Shown here in pieces: positions 17,596 through 20,306 of a stretch of 20,306 nucleotides of DNA (position 1 is its first letter; every line of letters starts with the position of its first letter). This stretch comes from Neocallimastix lanati (nom. inval.). Taxonomy: Eukaryota > Neocallimastigomycota > Neocallimastigomycetes > Neocallimastigales > Neocallimastigaceae. Both the position numbers and the translations under genes were made by a program. The DNA lies in contig JACVTC010000530.1 in the NCBI GenBank assembly GCA_016946835.1, forward strand, positions 1-20,306, given 5' to 3'. The notes beneath the pieces were generated by a model. The model had not been told where the DNA came from and made no database searches. It saw nothing but the letters and a program-made list of their open reading frames with translations.

Positions 17596-18617
17596 TACTA
17601 CGGGGTGTCACTAAATACCTTGCATTTCCTATTAAATACTATTAATAATAATAAAATAAAAACTATTATTAAATTTTATTATTAAAATCTTTTATTAATA
17701 TTAAATATAATAAAAATTATTATTAAATATTCTTATTAATTTCTTTTATTAATATCAAATATAATAAAAATTATTATTAAATATTCTTATAAATTTCTTT
17801 TATTAATATCAAATATAATAAAAATTATTATTTAATATTCTTATAAATTTCTTTTATTAATATCAAATATAATAAAAATTATTATTTAATATTCTTATAA
17901 ATTTCTTTTATTAATATCAAATATAATAAAAATTATTATTAAATATTCTTATTAAAAATTAAATATAATTTAAATCATTATTAAATCTTATTTTTTTATA
18001 TTAAGTATAATAAAAACTATTTCAACAAATATTTGATATAAAATACAGAATTATAAGTTTCTGTATAATATTTTCTAAACCTTTGAAATAAACTGTGAAT
18101 AAAATAGAAATCAAAACTAAATTAAATCCTTATTAAAATAAAATGAACCAAAATACAGAAATTCTTCAATAACAAAAATGAACAAAATACATAAATCATT
18201 AATTCTGTATAATGTTCTCTCTAAAGACAATATCAAGAAGAAGCTACTGTCCGGAATGCCCTTCGTGATACAATCTCTAAATTAATTTTTATTTAATAAA
18301 TGTTATTTTTTTTTTTAAAAAAAAAAAAAAATTTAAAATAATAGTTAAAAATTAAAATAAAATAGTTATAATAATTTTTTTTATAAAGAATATATTAATG
18401 ATAAATAAAATGTATTAAAATAAAAGTATAGTATAAAAAGAAGAATAAATTTCTTTTTTTTTTAATACTTGGAACAAATAATTTTAGTTTTAATTTTAAA
18501 TAAAGAATATTTTAAAAATTAATTTTTTTTTTTGTTTTCAAATTTATTTTTATCATTTTGTGTTAATATTTATTTTTTGTTTTGAGTATTTTAGTGTTTC
18601 AACCCCAGCCTGTATCA
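17596..18617 (+). repeat. B-type LTR-like element, copy B2 (1022 bp)
   Basis: This is separated from B1 by ACGC (17592-17595). It starts TACTACGGGGTGTCAC, where two bases of the expected TGATAC start have changed, and ends CAACCCCAGCCTGTATCA. It has about five 54-bp units; unit starts at 17749, 17803, 17857 and 17911 are exactly 54 bp apart. The core is at 18214-18280. Its right end joins the tRNA-bearing repeat exactly as the palindrome's halves do at 6148 and 4795, so the ancestral repeat already contained this element. Confidence 0.65.
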
Positions 18618-18879
18618 TCTTCTTTTAGATAGGGAAGAAGATACACTTTCATAAATTTATTAATTTTATTATTATAAAAAATACATGTTGGAGGAAAGTA
18701 CATTTGAAATTAAAATTAAAAAAATAAAAATTAAAATAAAAATTAAAATAAAAAAAGAATAAAAATAAAAATAAAAAAAAGCTCAAAAATACTATGTATT
18801 TCGGCAAGTTGTACTATGCCAGAATTTTCCCTTCCTAACATTTAAAAAAAAAAAAAAAATTAAACCAGTAACATCCTTA

Positions 18880-19345
18880 AAATAGATAGTGTGGTGTCCA
18901 CTAAACTCTCCCCACAGATTCATCATTTATTGAACTACTAACGCAGAGATTCACCCTTCGTAGAAATAGATGATGATCCTGTATTATTATTAGGCCTTAT
19001 CAGTACGACGTCGATGCTCTTGGTTAAGTTTAGTAATTTGGAATACCTATCAAATAATAGCTCAAACGAACTACTTATGATTGATATTGCGTTAGTTAAG
19101 AATTCCGCCAAGCCCACAATTTTTGGAACAGGTGACTCAGATGATCCTTTTGAAAAAGTAGTTCATTTAATTGTCTCTGTTCCCCACTTTCGAAATGTAG
19201 CTCATTTAAAGCTAAAGTTCCACCAAGAAGGAAAAAGTTTTTTTTTTTTTAAAAGGAACAATATATATAATGATTGATATAATCATTAAAATCAGAAATA
19301 GAGTCATAGGAAGAAAGATGATTTAACACTCTAATCTTCCTAGCG
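18880..19345 (-). pseudogene. Divergent relative of the decayed gene, with an open 75-codon stretch
   Basis: On the minus strand, 19162 down to 18938 is open without an ATG. It reads TTFSKGSSESPVPKIVGLAE, then FLTNAISIISSSFELLFDRY and SKLLNLTKSIDVVLIRPNNN, and stops at TAG. This aligns with VPYFVGIA, FLTNIIPLICRYF and the following segment of the decayed gene in copies 1 and 2, with sense codons where those have TAG. Upstream, ESGEQRQLNELLFQK matches GEQRQLVDNIF but is in another frame, so there is an indel. The base composition is visibly less A/T-rich than the surroundings. The plus-strand open frame 19014-19277 is its antisense shadow. The family is unknown to me. Confidence 0.55.
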
Positions 19346-19484
19346 AACAAAACATAGAGATCATCAATTTTTTTTTTAGACTTAGAGAATAACTTTATTA
19401 AATTTATAATAATAATAAAATTACATGAATTAAATGAAAAGATAATAAAATACATGAAATAATAATATTATATATTATAATAAT

Positions 19485-20024
19485 TATAAAAGTGCGGTAG
19501 AAGCAATAAGTTTCTAACTTTTCCCATTCATCGATGATAATACCACATCCATTATTGCGAGTAATAATTTCAGTATTAGTGTTATCAACAGAATCTGTAT
19601 CATATCTTTCACCAGGAAATGAAAATACATTGCCTTATCATTTCGACGTCGACGCTCTTAGTAACGGTAGTTTCAATAGATTCAATGGAATTACCATTTC
19701 ATCATCAATCTAAAAATATCGACAAATTAATGGTATTATATTAGTTTAAAAACTACGCAAACCCTACAAAATACGGAACAGTCGACGAAGTTGAACTTTG
19801 TTTAAAAAATATTGTCAATTAATTGTCTTTGTTCCCCATCATTAACTTTAATTTTTTTTCACATATATTGAACGCCCGTCAAAATGAGCACTCAATAATA
19901 AAATAATATATATTATTAACATAAACATTTTCTGAATCTAAAGAAACATCCAAAGGTTTTTGTTCAATTATCATTGCAAACTTCAAAATAGATCATCTAA
20001 AAAAGAATGAAATTTCTTTGTCAT
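19485..20024 (-). pseudogene. Decayed protein gene carried by the tRNA repeat, copy 3
   Basis: This is collinear with 6565-7105. The ATG is at 20024 (MTKKF), soon followed by stops. The readable pieces include FLTN-type and IDDEMVIPL strings and the C-terminal NNGCGIIIDEWEKVRNLLLLPHF. The C-terminal string is conserved with copy 2, even though the body is broken in every copy. Function is unknown. Confidence 0.6.
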
Positions 20025-20119
20025 AATTGATACTTAGGATATTGAAAAAAAAAAAAAAAAAAAAAAAATAAATAAATAAATAAATAAAAAAAAAAAAAAA
20101 AGATTTGTATTAGCAAGCG

Positions 20120-20127
20120 AAAAAAAA
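20120..20127 (-). terminator. Pol III terminator (T8 on the minus strand)
   Basis: Eight A on the plus strand form T8 on the minus strand, shortly downstream of tRNA-Cys copy 3, matching the other two copies. Confidence 0.75.
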
Positions 20128-20134
20128 TTTAATA

Positions 20135-20206
20135 AGGGGCGTTCCGGATTTGAACCGAAGACCTATTGATCTGCAGTCAATTGCTCTACCGCTGAGCTAA
20201 CACCCC
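20135..20206 (-). tRNA. tRNA-Cys (anticodon GCA), copy 3
   Basis: The 72 nt are identical to copy 2 over the whole gene: acceptor GGGGTGT/ACGCCCC, discriminator T, anticodon GCA and T arm TTCGG/CCGGA. The 14-bp spacer to tRNA-Ser differs from the other copies (TTGCTATTGAAGTT on the plus strand), so the gene is better conserved than its surroundings. Confidence 0.95.
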
Positions 20207-20220
20207 TTGCTATTGAAGTT

Positions 20221-20301
20221 CGTCAGCTCAGGGTTTGAACCTGCGCGGGCAGAGCCCACCAGATTTCAAGTCTGACTCCTTAAACACTCGGACAAACTGA
20301 C
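20221..20301 (-). tRNA. tRNA-Ser (anticodon UGA), copy 3, probably decayed
   Basis: The copy is 81 nt. The acceptor GTCAGTT/AGCTGAC, anticodon TGA and variable arm match the other copies. One base is missing from the 3' side of the T stem (CCTG then AGCTGAC, against CCTGC in copies 1 and 2), leaving a 4-bp stem. The D loop has GTGTTTAAGG instead of GTGGTTAAGG, which removes one of the conserved G18-G19 pair and damages the end of the A box. It is likely a weak gene or a pseudogene. Only five bases of its upstream flank are in the window. Confidence 0.8.
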
Positions 20302-20306
20302 TACTT

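Larger units (their letters stand above)
18618..20306 (-). repeat. tRNA-bearing repeat, copy 3 (runs off the window)
   Basis: The copy has the same order as 6149-7386: TCTTCTTTTAGATAGGGA, the CATAAATTT patch, 'GGCAAGTTGTAC', decayed gene, tRNA-Cys and tRNA-Ser. It differs by an extra segment of about 450 bp (18880-19345) that holds a divergent second copy of part of the decayed gene. Together with the two palindrome arms it makes three copies in the window. Confidence 0.85.

Noticed and set aside
16254-18617. CRISPR array from the regular 54-bp repeats
   Set aside because: The repeats are directly adjacent without unique spacers, the DNA is eukaryotic, and no cas gene is present.
19014-19277. 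Plus-strand open frame of 87 codons as a gene
   Set aside because: The minus strand of the same segment aligns with the decayed gene family in copies 1 and 2, so the plus frame is an antisense shadow.

Overview
The window is very A/T-rich eukaryotic repeat DNA with no recognisable host protein gene. Asn-rich proteins, A/T homopolymers, eukaryotic tRNA genes and a Ty3/gypsy element of fungal/amoebal style fit an extremely A/T-rich protist or early-diverging fungus. My best guess is an anaerobic gut fungus (Neocallimastigomycota), with a dictyostelid-like amoeba as the alternative. A short 28S rRNA fragment (15597-15659) resembles fungal-type 28S as I remember it, but this does not settle the assignment.

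Layout. 1-2470: a stack of LTR-like elements separated by 4-bp GCGT/GAGT spacers, ending 12 bp before a tRNA gene. 2471-7386: a 4.9-kb inverted repeat. Each tip carries a tRNA-Ser(UGA)/tRNA-Cys(GCA) pair with a 15-bp spacer, each arm carries a decayed protein gene, and the centre is near 5472. The left arm is interrupted by a 1076-bp solo LTR with a 5-bp target duplication. 7389-15598: a Ty3/gypsy retrotransposon inserted 15 bp upstream of the right-hand tRNA-Ser gene. It has a 5' LTR, a tRNA-Lys-type primer binding site, gag, a -1 frameshift signal, and a pol region encoding protease, reverse transcriptase, RNase H and integrase. A 1.4-kb low-complexity 3' region and a 3' LTR cut off after about 325 bp complete it. 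15597-16253: the 28S fragment, then featureless A/T-rich DNA. 16254-18617: two tandem copies of an LTR-like element with 54-bp internal repeats. 18618-20306: a third copy of the tRNA-bearing repeat, including a divergent extra copy of the decayed gene, running off the window end.

How it fits together. The tRNA pair looks like one Pol III transcription unit: there is no T-run between the genes and a T8-T9 run follows the second. The pair sits inside a repeat that has been duplicated in direct and inverted orientation. Its upstream side is a landing site for LTR retroelements, as known for yeast Ty3 and dictyostelid DGLT-A. The Ty3-like copy looks inactive: it has an in-frame stop in gag, a one-base frame break in the protease, an in-frame stop before the integrase GPY/F motif, and a truncated 3' LTR. 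The strongest observations are the -1 frameshift signal (TTTAAAC, 6-nt spacer, 7-bp stem), the LTR stack with a shared 4-bp spacer, the tRNA-tipped palindrome, and the unrecognised decayed gene family that travels with the tRNA pair.
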